A stretch of 64,000 nucleotides of DNA, taken from assembly GCA_036320915.1 (NCBI GenBank), contig JAXBDG010000002.1, forward strand, positions 496,001 through 560,000. Reading direction: 5' to 3'. The stretch is from Linnemannia elongata. Taxonomy: Eukaryota; Mortierellomycota; Mortierellomycetes; Mortierellales; Mortierellaceae. The translations under genes and the position numbers were made by a program. Below are positions 11,581 to 23,085 of this stretch, piece after piece; the first letter of the stretch is position 1; each line of letters starts with the position of its first letter. A model generated the notes under the pieces. The model did not search any database. It was not told where the DNA came from and saw only the letters and a list, made by a program, of their open reading frames with translations.

Positions 11581-14500
11581 ATGACCATCCGCGAGATCGA
11601 CCCAGATCAAGAGAGCAAGCACAGACCAAACGCTATAACAAACTCTGTCCTTCCTCCAGTCAAACCTACAGCAGTCGCTCCTCACTCCGACAACAACACC
11701 ATACCCCAACCACTCAGAGCTAAACGCAAAGCTTTGTCAATTTCGAATCAAGGACACAGCAACTACGGCAACGAAGGTCTTGCTCCTGCTTCAGACCGAG
11801 ACCAGGAAGCCTCTATGCAGGACTCGACTGCTCGGTCGTGGGAAGACCGTAGGATGACGACGAAGCAGTTGCGGTTGACTGCTGTCGACTCGGGTCGTAG
11901 ACGCAGGACGTCTAATTGCACTCAGTCTCTTCCTTCTGACTCTGGCTCGTCTCCATCCAGTTCACCCAACAGTAAGTGGACAACTCTTCTGTTATGTTAA
12001 CGACCCTTTTCGTTGTTACACTTTTGCGTGTGAATCATAAAAAAAGAAAGGAGGCTAAACATTTTTTTTTATTTGCTATCATCGCTTAATTTAGGGAAAG
12101 AGCACGGTACCATTTCGCCACCCTCGACTCACATCCCCGGTTCAGTTGGAAGCCTTGTCGATGAAATGGATCTCGATACACACGTGTCGTCACCCTCGAC
12201 GGTCTCTGCTGACATTGATGTGGCGTCGTTGAGTGACACTCTGGATGTCTCTATACTGGAGGAAGATTTGCTTGTCAGGCAAATCCGGGACCTGTCGTCC
12301 CCTCCGCCACCGCCACCACCACCACCACCACCACCACTCTTGCAAGACTCTCAACAACTCCTTTTGTCTGACTCATTCGATGACAAGAATGACCAAACGC
12401 TAACACACCAACAATTGATTGAGAATGCAAGAGCAGGAAAGCGAGTCGACAGGAAGGGGCAGAGGCTTTTCACACAACCAACACCACCTGCCTTCCCCCC
12501 AGAAGTGTTGATCAAGGTCTTTAAGTGGCTCGCTGGATATCAGTCTGATCTTTGCAGCGCAGCATTGGTATCCATTGAGTGGAACCTCTGTGCGACAGAA
12601 CAACTGTACCGATACCCCGAATTTGCCAACACGATCCATTGGGCCATGTTTATCCAGACTCTGTGCAAGAACAAGGAGGACGAGCTCAAGCGACCCACCA
12701 GCCGGCGATATCGACCACCGATCATTACACCAACATGTCTGTCACCACACCTCGGTGATCACCCACCCATACTCCTTGCACCAGAACAGATGGCGAATTT
12801 CGGAGCAAGGACACAACAACCACGGAGACGAGACAAACTGAGGCGCATTCTCGGGGAATATGTCCGAGGGATCGATCTTTCTCGCAGAGCTATCGGTGCG
12901 GGTCGTCTTTGCTCGTGTGGGCGGCTCTATGGACCGCCTGTTGCCATGAAAGAGTGCAGCGTCTGTTCTCGACCAGGAAAGGGTTCTCGTTCCAAGCCTG
13001 TCGTCGGCTCGACTGTACGGAGCGCTTCAGGAGGGACCTGTAGTATTCAAGACGACGACGACGACGACGACGACGGGTCGGAGATCGATGATGGCGATAT
13101 GGGCGACCTTGATTATCTCACTATACGTCCCAGTTTAGCAGCCATGCGCGAGGGGTTTAGACTGGGATCACAACAGGCCCTTAATGTTCGTGTGAGAGAA
13201 TCATGTCAATCGGGGTTCGACATTGCAGGATTCGATCCGGCGTCAAATGACACCTTGTCGACGTTGGAGTGGTCGGAATTACAACTCTCTTCAACGACCG
13301 ACATTGACCGCCTTATTCGACCTATTTCAGCAACGAGGACAAACTCTGCGACAGCCGCAATAGCATCACCAACAGCAACGACAACACCTACAGCAGCAAC
13401 ATCATCGTCATCAACAACAACAGCAACGGCAACAGATCCTTCGCTATTCGCTTTGGCACGATTGAGACGATTGGCAGCCAACAGACTTAAGGGTGAAAAA
13501 AGGCTCGCCTCTCAGGAAGCGGCCTCGCATTCGACCGCCAACAAAGCCTCCCCCTCGGAAGGTGGAGGATCCGAGAACAGAGGCAAGGTAGTTGTTGAGA
13601 AGGATGCCAGTTCGACCCGGAAGCCCATGATGATTACAGTGTCGTCGCTGATCCAAATGGCACGGCACTGTCCCAACCTCGAGTGGCTCTGTTTGGCCTC
13701 GACTGCGCTCGCCGATGATACACTCTACCTCGAGACGGGCGATTACATGTCGACTCTGCAGCCGGGCCCTCGAACAGGGCTGACCAACGTCCAGGTGACT
13801 GTAATGGAAGGGATCGGGGCTCTAGGTCAGTCTTGCCCCAACCTTGGACGAGTGTGGCTGGTTGGCTGTGATTGGGTGACGCACAGAGAGGTCTTGGCGT
13901 TGACGACGTCTTGTCGGCGACTTCAGATGATGGATGTGCGACATTGTGCTCGCCTTGAAGGACGACTCAGTCGGCTGTATATGATCATGGAAGGTCAAGG
14001 TAACAACGGCAATGAGACTTTGGATCAGGCAGAAGACACGGATACGGATGTGGAAAACAACGTGATCCGAAACGAGAGGGTGGCGACTCCGCTCAACTTT
14101 GAGACGGCCCCGACGACAGTGCTACTTGGTGCCGACGTTTCGGGACGAAGGGTTCGCGATGGCGCGATGGACGATCTGTTCTACTGGGTGTACATCACCG
14201 GTGTTGCCGGCTCGTCTGGCACTTCTAGTACCGCCGCCGCCACAGCAGTACCAACAACCAGTACTACAACATCAACGACAGCAACGACATCATCACCGAC
14301 AACAGCTTCGTCGTCAACGACACCGACAACATACAATTCACAAGCGGTTAATGAAATTCTTTCGCTGTTGTCATCAGTCGCATTGTCGAGAGAGGCACCG
14401 ACGGACCCATTGGCGTTCCGAGAGTGGTTCAAGGCGATTCAGGACTATGACTTGGTTTCGTATCAGCCACTCAAGCGGTTGAAGTCTCGGTACCCGATGC

Positions 14501-14847
14501 CATGCCGAACTGATCAGAAGATCAACGGTGGTGGCATCGGAGGTGCGAGCAGTAGCAGCAGCAGCAGCAGCAGCAGCATCAACAGCAGCGACTATACCAA
14601 CACCTCCAATACCAACAATAGCAGTCGTAGAATCCACCGAGAACAACGACACCGGCAAGGCAGCTTTGAGTCTGACTCTGATTCGGAATCTGACTCTGAC
14701 TCTAGTAGTGACAGTGGTACCATTAACCAACAACAAGAGCACCAGCGACATCTGGGTGCTTTTGACTCGAATTCTGACTCTGACTCTCACGACGATGATT
14801 TTGTGGATGGCACTACCGAAGAGAACCTTGCAGAGTTGGATGATTAG
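11581..14847 (+). CDS. Large F-box protein with LRR-like segment and low-complexity inserts
   Basis: Predicted substrate-recruiting subunit of an SCF-type ubiquitin ligase. Exons 11581-11971 and 12095-14847 join in phase for 1047 residues. An F-box-like helix bundle is visible from codons near 12490 (PPEVLIKVFKWLAGYQSD, then LCSAALVSIEWN). LRR/AMN1-like segments occur near 13640-13960, for example LIQMARHCPNLEWLCL and LTTSCRRLQMMDVRHC. A CxC...CxxC cluster at about 12907-12967 (LCSCGRLYG, KECSVC) could bind zinc. Much of the rest is simple sequence: a run of twelve prolines, an Asp run, Thr/Ala/Ser repeats and SDSDSE repeats. MTIREID at 11581 is chosen as start because upstream in-frame sequence looks like pyrimidine leader. 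Substrate unknown. Confidence 0.82.
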
Positions 14848-16033
14848 GGATGCATGGCACACGACAAGGCGTATGAGGAGGTGATGCGGGTGAGAAGGAA
14901 GGCAGATAGTTGCAAGAAGGTGGAACAATGCAATTAATCAGCTTTGGACGTTTTATTTTAATGGGGGATTTGTCTCTCTGGCGCCTCCAATCGCATGCCC
15001 ATGTGGCCCAAGCTACGCCTTCTGAGCCGCCGTGTTTTGTCCTTTCTCTTTTGTCCGTCTCGAATAAAAAAAACAGGCCATTCAAACAAAAAGACAATTA
15101 TTGTGCAAAGTTACCCATATGAACCTCTTTTTTTTTTTTTTCATCCTCTATTGTGCGGTGTGAGTAAAAAGGAAGTAAAAAATAGAAAGGATTGCTCAAA
15201 GTTTTTTTGTACATGTAGGACACAAATTTAGTTTGGCCTGTTGTTGGGTTTTTACACTTCCCCTCCCTCTCCCTTTTGTTGGTTGAGAGCCTTGGGCAAA
15301 CCAATGTTGGGAAGCACGCTGATTGGCTAGTGGTTGCAAAACAAGACGATGTGCGAGGTTGGGTGGAAAAGAAAAACAATGAGGATTGTTCTTTGGTCGT
15401 GTGTGTCGATGACATCCCCTCCTGATATTTGATCGCCTGAGTGAAGTGGAGATGGCGTATTGTTTTCCCTCGGGTGATTGTTTAGATGGGGGGGGTGGCA
15501 TCTTCAGAAAATAGGCCGTTGATAAAAGTAATTGATGAAATTGATGAACGGCGGTTCTAAGGGAGGTGGGTCTAATGGGCGAGGGCAAGGAGAAAAGATG
15601 AAGGGGAGAGAGAGAATGAGAGAGAGATGGAAAAGAAAGAAAGGGGGAAGAAGTGGCCCCAGTGAGCAAGAGGGAGAAGCAGGGCGAGACAAGCAGAGAA
15701 GAAAGAGAAGAAAGTCTCGGTCGTAGGTAAATAATGAGGGTTTGTGGCGAATTTAGAAAAAAGAACGTCTGGAATGTGTCGACCCAATTATTGTAAATAA
15801 AGATGTGCAGGGCTGGGCAGGGCTAGGAAGAAGAAGAGGACGAGAGATGAAAGGAAAGAAAACAAGGAAAAAAAAAGAGAGCCGCCGTGGAGGGGGAAAG
15901 GCAGGGCGCATGTTGTTTCTTTCTGTTGGGCGGCTAGAAAACTCCCAGGCAGGGAATGTCGACAGGAACAGCACCCGACACAACCGCGCGCCAGAAGAAC
16001 AAACTTCCAAAGAACCCCTGTTTTGTTGTTTTC

Positions 16034-16064
<31 letters not shown>

Positions 16065-16804
16065 TCCTTTTGTTTTCTTTCTTCTTTTTCTTCTTCTCGT
16101 TCCTACCCTTATTCCTTCACTCTCAACCCTCCATCCTTACTCCTCCTACCTCCCCTCTCCCTCCTCCTTGGCCCAGCCTCAGTCTCGGGTTCCCTTCCTC
16201 CGTCTCTCACAGACTCATCCCCGGTTCCATTCTCACATCAATCGTACCTTTCTCTTTACCTTCCTTCTCTCCTTTCACCCTCTTTGCTTCAGCCCTCCCT
16301 ACCCCCCTTCCTTCTTCACCCTCCTCTCTTCCACCTCCTCTCCTCATTCACTCATCTCTCGTCTTTTGAGTTGATCTCGAAGAAACGAAAAAAATAAGGA
16401 AACGCCACCACTACGAAAAAGAATACTTTAGTCCGAGACATCTTTACTCCTTTTTTCCTTTATGCATCCACTCCACCTTTTGAACCCTTTCTTTTTGCAT
16501 ATCCAAGTCAGTCAATCCACCCCCTTTTTTTGTTCCTTTTGAATCCTTCCCAACGATCGTCATAGTCCATTGACCAACCAACCCCACGCGACAAATCGTT
16601 CATATTTTCTTCCGCTCTCTCGTCCTTCTTTTTTCCTTCTTTCCTTTCATACAACAATTCTCCCTCAACCTCTTATAAAGACAATCCTCTCTCTTGCCTC
16701 TTCTTCACTCACAACTCTTACTCGACTCGACCCTCTTTCAATCGCCTCCTATACCCTTCTATCACCAAACCAACCACTCAATCACAACAACTCGCAAAAA
16801 AAAT
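14848..16804. promoter_or_regulatory. Intergenic region, pyrimidine-rich leader of the nucleotide-sugar transporter
   Basis: Nearly 2 kb without a convincing gene. The right third is strongly CT-rich on the plus strand, including a CT microsatellite near 16031-16064 and continuous pyrimidine-biased sequence to about 16370, then AC-rich sequence up to the start at 16805. Open frames here are made of Ser/Leu/Phe/Pro and look spurious. Confidence 0.5.
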
Positions 16805-19615
16805 ATGCTGCAAGCAATACACCGTTGGATAAGGTCGATGGGGTTGACGTTTGTCCTCGGCTTCCTCCTTTGCATCTTCCAATCTTCAGAATCCATCCTC
16901 GTCAAACTCTCCAACAACCGGCCCGACCCCCACCCTAGCTCAGCCAAACTCTTGCTCCTCTCCGAGTTCCTCAAGCTTCTCAGTAAGTCTTTTTCTACTT
17001 TCTTTCCTTCATTTGCATTCATGTGTATGTCCAATTGATTCTTTCGTTGGTCGTGTGTGTGTGGGGGGAGGGAGGGGGTGACATGCAGAAGGTGGTATAT
17101 TTTCTTCCAAAAGTTTGGTCGTGTGGGTTGTCGCAGCGACAGTGGAATAGAATGAACACAAGGTTGCGTGCTCTCCTCATTCTTCCTCTCCCTCTGTCTC
17201 ATCTGATTTCCTCCTTCAACCACCCCTCCACAGAGCACACAAACATTACACAGAGTTACGCCAACATACCTTTCCAACTCCCTCTCACCCGACTGCTCAC
17301 TTCACCACTCACCTCACCCTCACCTCACCCTCAACCTCAACTCAACCAACATCTCGTTTTCAATTCAATTGTGGCGTAAAAGAAAATAATACTACAGCCC
17401 AGAACAGGAAAAGCACGCACACGACCTCTCAGGCAAAATGGCATGCGACAAGGAACCCAAAAAAAAAAAAAAAGCTCAGTCGACAGAGTTTTTCTTTTAT
17501 GAATTTTAATATCGTCGGACTCCCTATTCCATCCATACATCTCAGCCCATGCATCACCTCTTTCTCTCTCTCAGTCGTTGTTCACACGCCACGCAACTCG
17601 CTCACACGACCGTCATTACCGGCAGCAAAGGCAGGCTCTTCTCGGCAGCGATTTGCTGCCTTGCATACCGCAATGATAACGGGAGAAAATAACAACAGCG
17701 GACACGCAATAGGACAGGAAGAGGTTGCGGTTGCTTCTCTGCTTGTTGAGGATGTTGAAAAATTGAGAGACAGAGCACTCGATTTTGTTTACTCTCTACA
17801 ATCTATTATTACCCTTTTTGTTGGCTGTCCTTCACACAAACACTTTTTACGCCCTGGTCCTGGAAGGTCTGAGATATGACGAAGCGAGCGGAACAACGTC
17901 TGGGTGAAAAAAGGAAAGAGACAATAGAGTGGATAAAAAAAAGCCAAGGGACAGGAAAGGGGGAAGTTCGCAACAGCAGTAGATGGCGGTGGCAGTGAGG
18001 CGAGTACGACGGCCAGGAGGATAGTTGTCTCGTCATGTCATTTTTCGATTTTTTTTTCTTTCTCACAGGATCAGGCTGTATTCAGTCGACGGAGGAAAAA
18101 CCGCCGAGCCTTGCTTTAGCCTGAGTTTTGAGCTTGACGTTCGCCAGTCTAGGCAAAAAATAGCCAAGATCTGTCACATGGACAGCGGAAGAAGGAAGGA
18201 GCGGCCCCATCAAAAAGAAGCACGGACGACGATCTCATTTTACCTAGTGGCGAAGTAGCTTTTACGCGTGTGTTATAACTAACATACGCTTCATCTTTAT
18301 CTGCATCTCTCTGCAACTAGTTTCCTACACGCTCTTGTCCGTTGAGAGGAAACAGTTGGTAGGCCTCGCCTCGGTTTTCAGACGGAGGTGCTGTCGATCT
18401 GGAAAGTCTTGCTGCAGGTCCGGCAAGAACTCGGTCCCACTCCAAGACGAAGAAGAGCAACAAATGCAACGCGGCAAGCGTCTCTTGGACATCCAAGATA
18501 ATGACGACGATGAAGATGACGAAGATGATGTCGTCTCTCCTACCACTCCTTCCTCAACAACGTCCTCCTCCTCCTCATGCAACATCCCCCCAATCCTTTT
18601 CTTTGCAGTTCCAGGCGCCATCTACTTTTTCAACAACAATCTCTCCTTCATCCTTTTGGAGCTGATGCCCGCACCCACCTATGTCGTCCTCTCGAACCTT
18701 AAGATCCTTACCACAGGATTGTTTTCCTACCTCTTCTTGCACCGACTCTTGACAAAGATCCAGTGGGTCTCGCTCGGGATCTTGTTCTTCTCGACAGCAG
18801 TTTCGCAGGTGGATTTGGAGAAGGGTCTCTCATTGTCGATCTCGCTCCAGGCATTCTTGTTGATGGTCCTCTTCTGCTCCCTCTCAGCTGCGGCTTCAGT
18901 CTTCTCCGAGTATGTGATGAAAGAGCGGTTTGCAAAGGAGTCAATCCATCTCCAGAACATGAAGCTCTACATGTTTGGAATCCTCTTTAACGGAATCACC
19001 TACTTGCTGACTCCACCCGCCGTCCCTCACGGCGCGCCTGCCGTTGCTCCTGGTCCTGGAGCACCCCCACCCCCACCACCAGGATTCTTCTCGGACATGG
19101 CGTTCTTGCATTTCACAATCGTACTCGCCTACGCGTCCTTGGGTCTGGTTACCTCGGCGATCATTAAGTTCTCAGGATCCATCACCAAAGTCTATGCATC
19201 GTCCATGTCAATGTTCTTTGCAGCCCTGGTTTCATGGCTCTTCTTGAACGACCAGTTGACAGTTTTGTTCTTTGTCGGCTGCTTTGGATGTTGCTACGCC
19301 CTTCACCTCTACTACCGCGTCGCACCCTCTCCTTCAGCCGAACCAGCAGCCATGACGACTGCGGCAGAAGAAGAAGATAACTCTTCTGACAAGACGATAG
19401 AGGATGTGGGTCGGAACTCTGCGAGTTCTTCAACCTCTTCGACGACTCTGGCAGTCTCGTCCTCCTCCCCCGTCTCCACCAAGGATCTCAAGGCTGCTGG
19501 CAGCCAACCCATGACGTCGGTGCGAGTTGTCGATCATCATGAGTACCTCTCTTTGGATACGCTTGACCATGATGAGCAGACTGAGGATCGTCGGCCTTCT
19601 AGTGACAGGAGGTGA
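16805..19615 (+). CDS. Nucleotide-sugar transporter (SLC35A/UDP-galactose or CMP-sialate type)
   Basis: Golgi/ER multi-pass carrier that exchanges nucleotide sugar for nucleoside monophosphate. Exons 16805-16982 and 18321-19615 join in phase (490 residues), around a 1338 bp intron placed just after FLKLL. Family features: N-terminal helix GLTFVLGFLLCIFQSSESIL, the conserved LLSEFLKLL, AVPGAIYFFNNNLSFILLE, APTYVVLSNLKILTTGLFSY, FSEYVMKERF and GSITKVYASSMSMF. A hydrophilic loop after about residue 75 holds a basic patch, an acidic DDD/EDD run and a Ser/Thr run, longer than in typical homologues. The 90-residue tail is Ser/Thr-rich and presumably cytosolic. The sugar specificity cannot be read from sequence. 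Confidence 0.9.
16983..18320 (+). other. 1338 bp intron of the nucleotide-sugar transporter
   Basis: The longest intron in the window, bounded by GTAAGT at 16983 and CAACTAG ending at 18320. It includes a small GGCAGC/GCTGCC hairpin at 17644-17660. No internal exon is required by phase and none has recognisable homology. A 126-codon open frame near 17499-17879 is unconvincing. Confidence 0.55.
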
Positions 19616-20128
19616 CATTCTTTCTTATTATGATCAACCATTCCCCCCTACCATCAGTCCCCCACCCATGTACAAAATAAAATATGCCCCTCTTTCCTGC
19701 ACATGCATTATCTACGCGTTTTTTTACTCCACATTGTGGTTGTGATGATTGATTATCAGACGCGATTCGAACGTAAAAAAAAACAACAACCAACAATAAA
19801 CCTAGCGACTCGCATGATCCTCAAGAAGCACATGCTACAAACCAGCTTATGATTGTTTCCACACACACACACACACACCTGGCACTCATTTCTTTTCCTC
19901 TTCTTTTTGTTACACACTACAATGCTAGAAAGTATCAAGTTCACAAATACAGGGTTACTGATGACAATATGATGGATAAAAAAAGAAAATGATATTTATG
20001 ATAGTAGACAAACTGCAAAAGCACCTCTCACCTCCTCCTCCTCCTTCCTCCTCCTCCTCCTCCCCTCCCCTCACCTGCTTTCCTCCTTTTCCCTCTCCAG
20101 AACAATAAAACAGAGGTCCTTCAACTAA
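19616..20128. other. Convergent 3' ends, transporter and COA4
   Basis: About 510 bp between convergent genes. Contains a CA repeat at about 19861-19879 and CTC-rich sequence at 20029-20060. AATAAA-like words near 19676 and 20103 could serve as polyadenylation signals on the plus strand. No coding signal. Confidence 0.4.
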
Positions 20129-20473
20129 CTACTCAGCCTGGACATTTCCATTCCGCTTCCAACAATCCCGGAATGCTTGCATAGCATCCTTACAGGCCCG
20201 CCAATCATGTTTCTCGGCATAACATAACTGTAACGCCTCGTTCTCAACAGCGCACCCCGTCCGTTCGATCCGTTTTTCGTACTCGTCTTCCTCTTCCTCT
20301 TCCTCTTCTTCTTCTTCTTCTTTTTCCTCTCCTTTGCCGGCTGTTGAGGAATCAGAAGACGTGGAAGTGGAAGAGGGACGGCGCTGGTATTGGGCGTGGG
20401 CACGTGGTGTGGGTGCCCAGTTGGGGTCCTCTTGGTTGGTGGACTGATCAGGTTGCTGCGCTTTGTTGCTCAT
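20129..20473 (-). CDS. COA4: Twin CX9C (CHCH) protein, COA4-like cytochrome oxidase assembly factor
   Basis: Small mitochondrial intermembrane-space protein, 114 residues, single exon. Two exact CX9C motifs are present, TGCAVENEALQLC and RACKDAMQAFRDC, separated by nine residues. DWRAC and FRDCW match the COA4/CMC3 branch, which supports cytochrome c oxidase assembly; import would go through the MIA40 disulfide relay. The N-terminal half is disordered, with a Ser-rich segment followed by a run of about a dozen glutamates. MSNKAQQ at 20473 is taken as start. The frame stays open upstream to 20749, but that part is Phe/Leu-rich leader translation. Confidence 0.85.
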   Translation of the reverse strand: MSNKAQQPDQSTNQEDPNWAPTPRAHAQYQRRPSSTSTSSDSSTAGKGEEKEEEEEEEEEEEDEYEKRIERTGCAVENEALQLCYAEKHDWRACKDAMQAFRDCWKRNGNVQAE

Positions 20474-20863
20474 TGTTGTGAATGTGGACGTTTGTGAGAA
20501 GCGACAATGGGTTGGAATGAGAGGAAGACGAAAGAATGTAAGAGAGTGGCTCGGTAGGTTTGAAAGAGAGAAAAGAAAAGAGTTGGCGTCGGTTTGCAAA
20601 AGTTTCGAGAATTGAGTGTAAGGAAAAAAAAAAAAAGTGAGAACGAAAACCAAACGGATTGAATGCGAAGTAAAAAAAAAAAAAAAAAGAAAAAAAGAAA
20701 TGAGAGATCGGCAAGGCCAAAAGCAGGAAGGGGGGTTCTCAAGGCGCATTTGATTTTTTTTTGACAGTCTTTTTTTTTATTCTCCACGCCCCGATAACTG
20801 GCGTAGTCGTAAATGCAATTGGGGGATATTCATTCTTCGCAGTGCAGGTCTGTCTGTCGACCT
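20474..20863. promoter_or_regulatory. COA4 upstream region
   Basis: About 390 bp between the COA4 start and the PEP12 stop, both minus strand. Contains A tracts near 20622-20635 and 20671-20688 (T tracts on the coding strand) and purine-rich sequence, so the COA4 leader is pyrimidine-rich. No open frame of interest. Confidence 0.4.
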
Positions 20864-22780
20864 TTAGCTGAGGACTGCGACGGCGACAATGCCCGCAACA
20901 AACGCCACAATCAGGAGCAGGTAGCACGACTTTTTACGCGCGTTCCTCTGGTGAATCGCTGCTGTCGTCAGCTCCTCGGCTGCAGCATGTGTACTCATAC
21001 TAATGGACGTGACATTGTTCTCAATCGAATCTAAATATCAAACACGAAGGTTTATCAAGCGAGAAGTCATTAGTCAGAGCCTGAATACTTAGCACAATGG
21101 CGATCCTTGATCATCCAGTTGATTCCACCCAAACGAGACAAGTAGAAAAAAAAAAAGAGAGCGTACCGAGCATGCTGCCTTGTTCGTGGACCATCGTTCC
21201 TAGGTCCCGGAAAATCTCGTTCAGTTCCGTGATACCAGACTCAATCTCCCGGATCTCCTCCTCGCGCTGCACAATCATCGACTCGTTGTACTCCAGTTCA
21301 TTGTCCACCACAATCAACTGCATTCGTCTCTGTGAATCATCAATTAACGGTCGGTCTCCCGATTCACTCGCGTCTTCATCACTATCAGAGTTGAAGTAAA
21401 GTGTTGCCCAGGTTAGAATAGCGTTCAAGAAGCACTGATCCTGATTCTGGTCGTGTTAATCATCCATTGCCTGCTAGCAAATTGTAATCAGCATACCTGT
21501 AATCATTGCGAGTAGCACCGTGTCGAGCGCGGTCCACAAACTCGCGCTGCTTCTCAGCCGAGGTCCTTTGCACCTTCTGGAACTCGACCAACACCTTCTG
21601 GAAATCCTTTGACAACTTGTTGTGCTCCAGTTTTTTCTACAGATTAAAAGGATGAGCATACGTTAGTACACCGTTTGATTCCAATTGAAGCTATTGATGA
21701 TGTTGCTCTGCTCTCGTTAACGTCGTGAAATCCAAACTAAGGAAAAACGAAGCCGTCATGTTACTTACGACGTGCGTATTGTCGAGTCGCGCAAGGTCCT
21801 TGATCTCCTGGCTGGTTTCTTTGACCCGTAGCCTTGTCTGCTCGGTCACATCATGTCTAATAGTTCAATTGAAAACGTTTTGTGAGTTCATGTCAACAGG
21901 GACCCGAGGGTATTAAACGGCGAAGAGTGGTATCGCCACCATATCAATTGAGAAAAGATATTGGATTGATGACGAGAAACGTGTCAACAAACGAAGAATA
22001 GGGGGAACAAAAAAACCAAAAAAGCACAACAACAAAAGCACAAAGTCAGACGACTATAGGCGTTTGTCGCCCCTTCATTCGACTTGTAAACAACAGGCGC
22101 AACAAAAAGGACCACCCACTAACAAGCATTGAGGAAAAAAGAATAAAACAAGATTTCGATTCAAGGGAACTATGACGACGTGCAATCTCTGACAAAGAAT
22201 TTCACTTACAGTTTGTTCCGCACATCCTCCGTGTCCTTGTTTGTGCCAAGAAATTCGACCAGGCGATGTATAGATGACACGTCAGACGAAATCCTAAAGA
22301 TCTGCTGTGAGATTTGGTTCGCTTTGGCACTGAACGCCGCCTGTGCATCGCCTATGGTGGAAATAACGTCGAAACCAGATATTAGCCGTTATGAGAAGGC
22401 GTTTGAGATATTAAAAGGGAGGGGCTTTGAGTGAAGGGGTGTGTTTGGTGGTCGACTGCAATGCAGCAAGCCTTTATCGTAGTGTGTTAAAGGAAAGGAG
22501 GGAGCGACAAAGAAAAACAAGGCTACGCCCAAACGGTGTGTGAGAGCAATATTTCCTCGTTTTTTGATAATTGCTGACGTAGCTCGCTGTTGCAAGAAGA
22601 CGCTGACCCAAAGTGTGTACCTGGGTTGCCGCTTGGGTTCCATCGGTTGTTGCTTCCTCCGCCATTGTTATTATTGTTGCCGTTGTCGCCATTGCCGTTG
22701 CCTCCTCCCAGAGGGCTTGGCCCGCTACCGCCAGTGCGTCTGAATCCCCCCTCGCCTCGTTCCAGGTCTGCGAATGACAT
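20864..22780 (-). CDS. PEP12: Endosomal Qa-SNARE, PEP12/syntaxin-7 type
   Basis: Tail-anchored t-SNARE for Golgi-to-endosome and endosome fusion. Six exons: 22780-22621, 22351-22210, 21856-21769, 21636-21497, 21381-21167 and 21030-20864, totalling 912 nt and 303 residues. The Gly/Asn-rich N-terminus leads into Habc helices (QISQQIFRISSDVSSIHRLV, TRLRVKETSQEIKDLARL). The SNARE helix runs from MIVQREEEIREIESGI through EIFRDLGTMVHEQGSML to DSIENNV, with the zero-layer glutamine in FRDLGTMVHEQ context. It ends in basic residues and one membrane helix (SCYLLLIVAFVAGIVAVAVL). The acceptor of exon 5 is supported by a TTCTAAC branch site. Assignment to PEP12 rather than VAM3 is by similarity only. 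Confidence 0.88.
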
Positions 22781-23085
22781 AGCTGTGTGCTGTGTATGGT
22801 TGTTCCGAGGAGCTTGAGTAAGTGGGCGTTGAAAATGTAAACTGTTTGTCGTGGAAGTGGGAGTGGGAGTGAGGGTGAGAGAAAGGGGGAAAGGAGGCAA
22901 TGGGTAAAAATTGAAGAGGCGTGAAAGAGTTTAGTGTGGAGGGAAAAAGGCGGCACTTTTTTCTTCTTCGCATTCAGCTTTGACCTGTGCGTAAATTAAG
23001 GGGCCTGCTCATTGCATCACAGGACCACTGCGATGCAGATGCACATAGTTAAGTTGATCGAAATGTGTTTAATAAGTCTACGGGA
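22781..23085. promoter_or_regulatory. PEP12 upstream and tRNase Z 3' region
   Basis: Short spacer between same-strand genes. The part next to the PEP12 start is purine-rich on plus (pyrimidine-rich on the coding strand). No coding signal. Confidence 0.4.

Noticed and set aside
20474..20749. Extension of COA4 to an upstream ATG
   Set aside because: Translation of pyrimidine-rich leader (Phe/Leu runs); COA4-family proteins are short.
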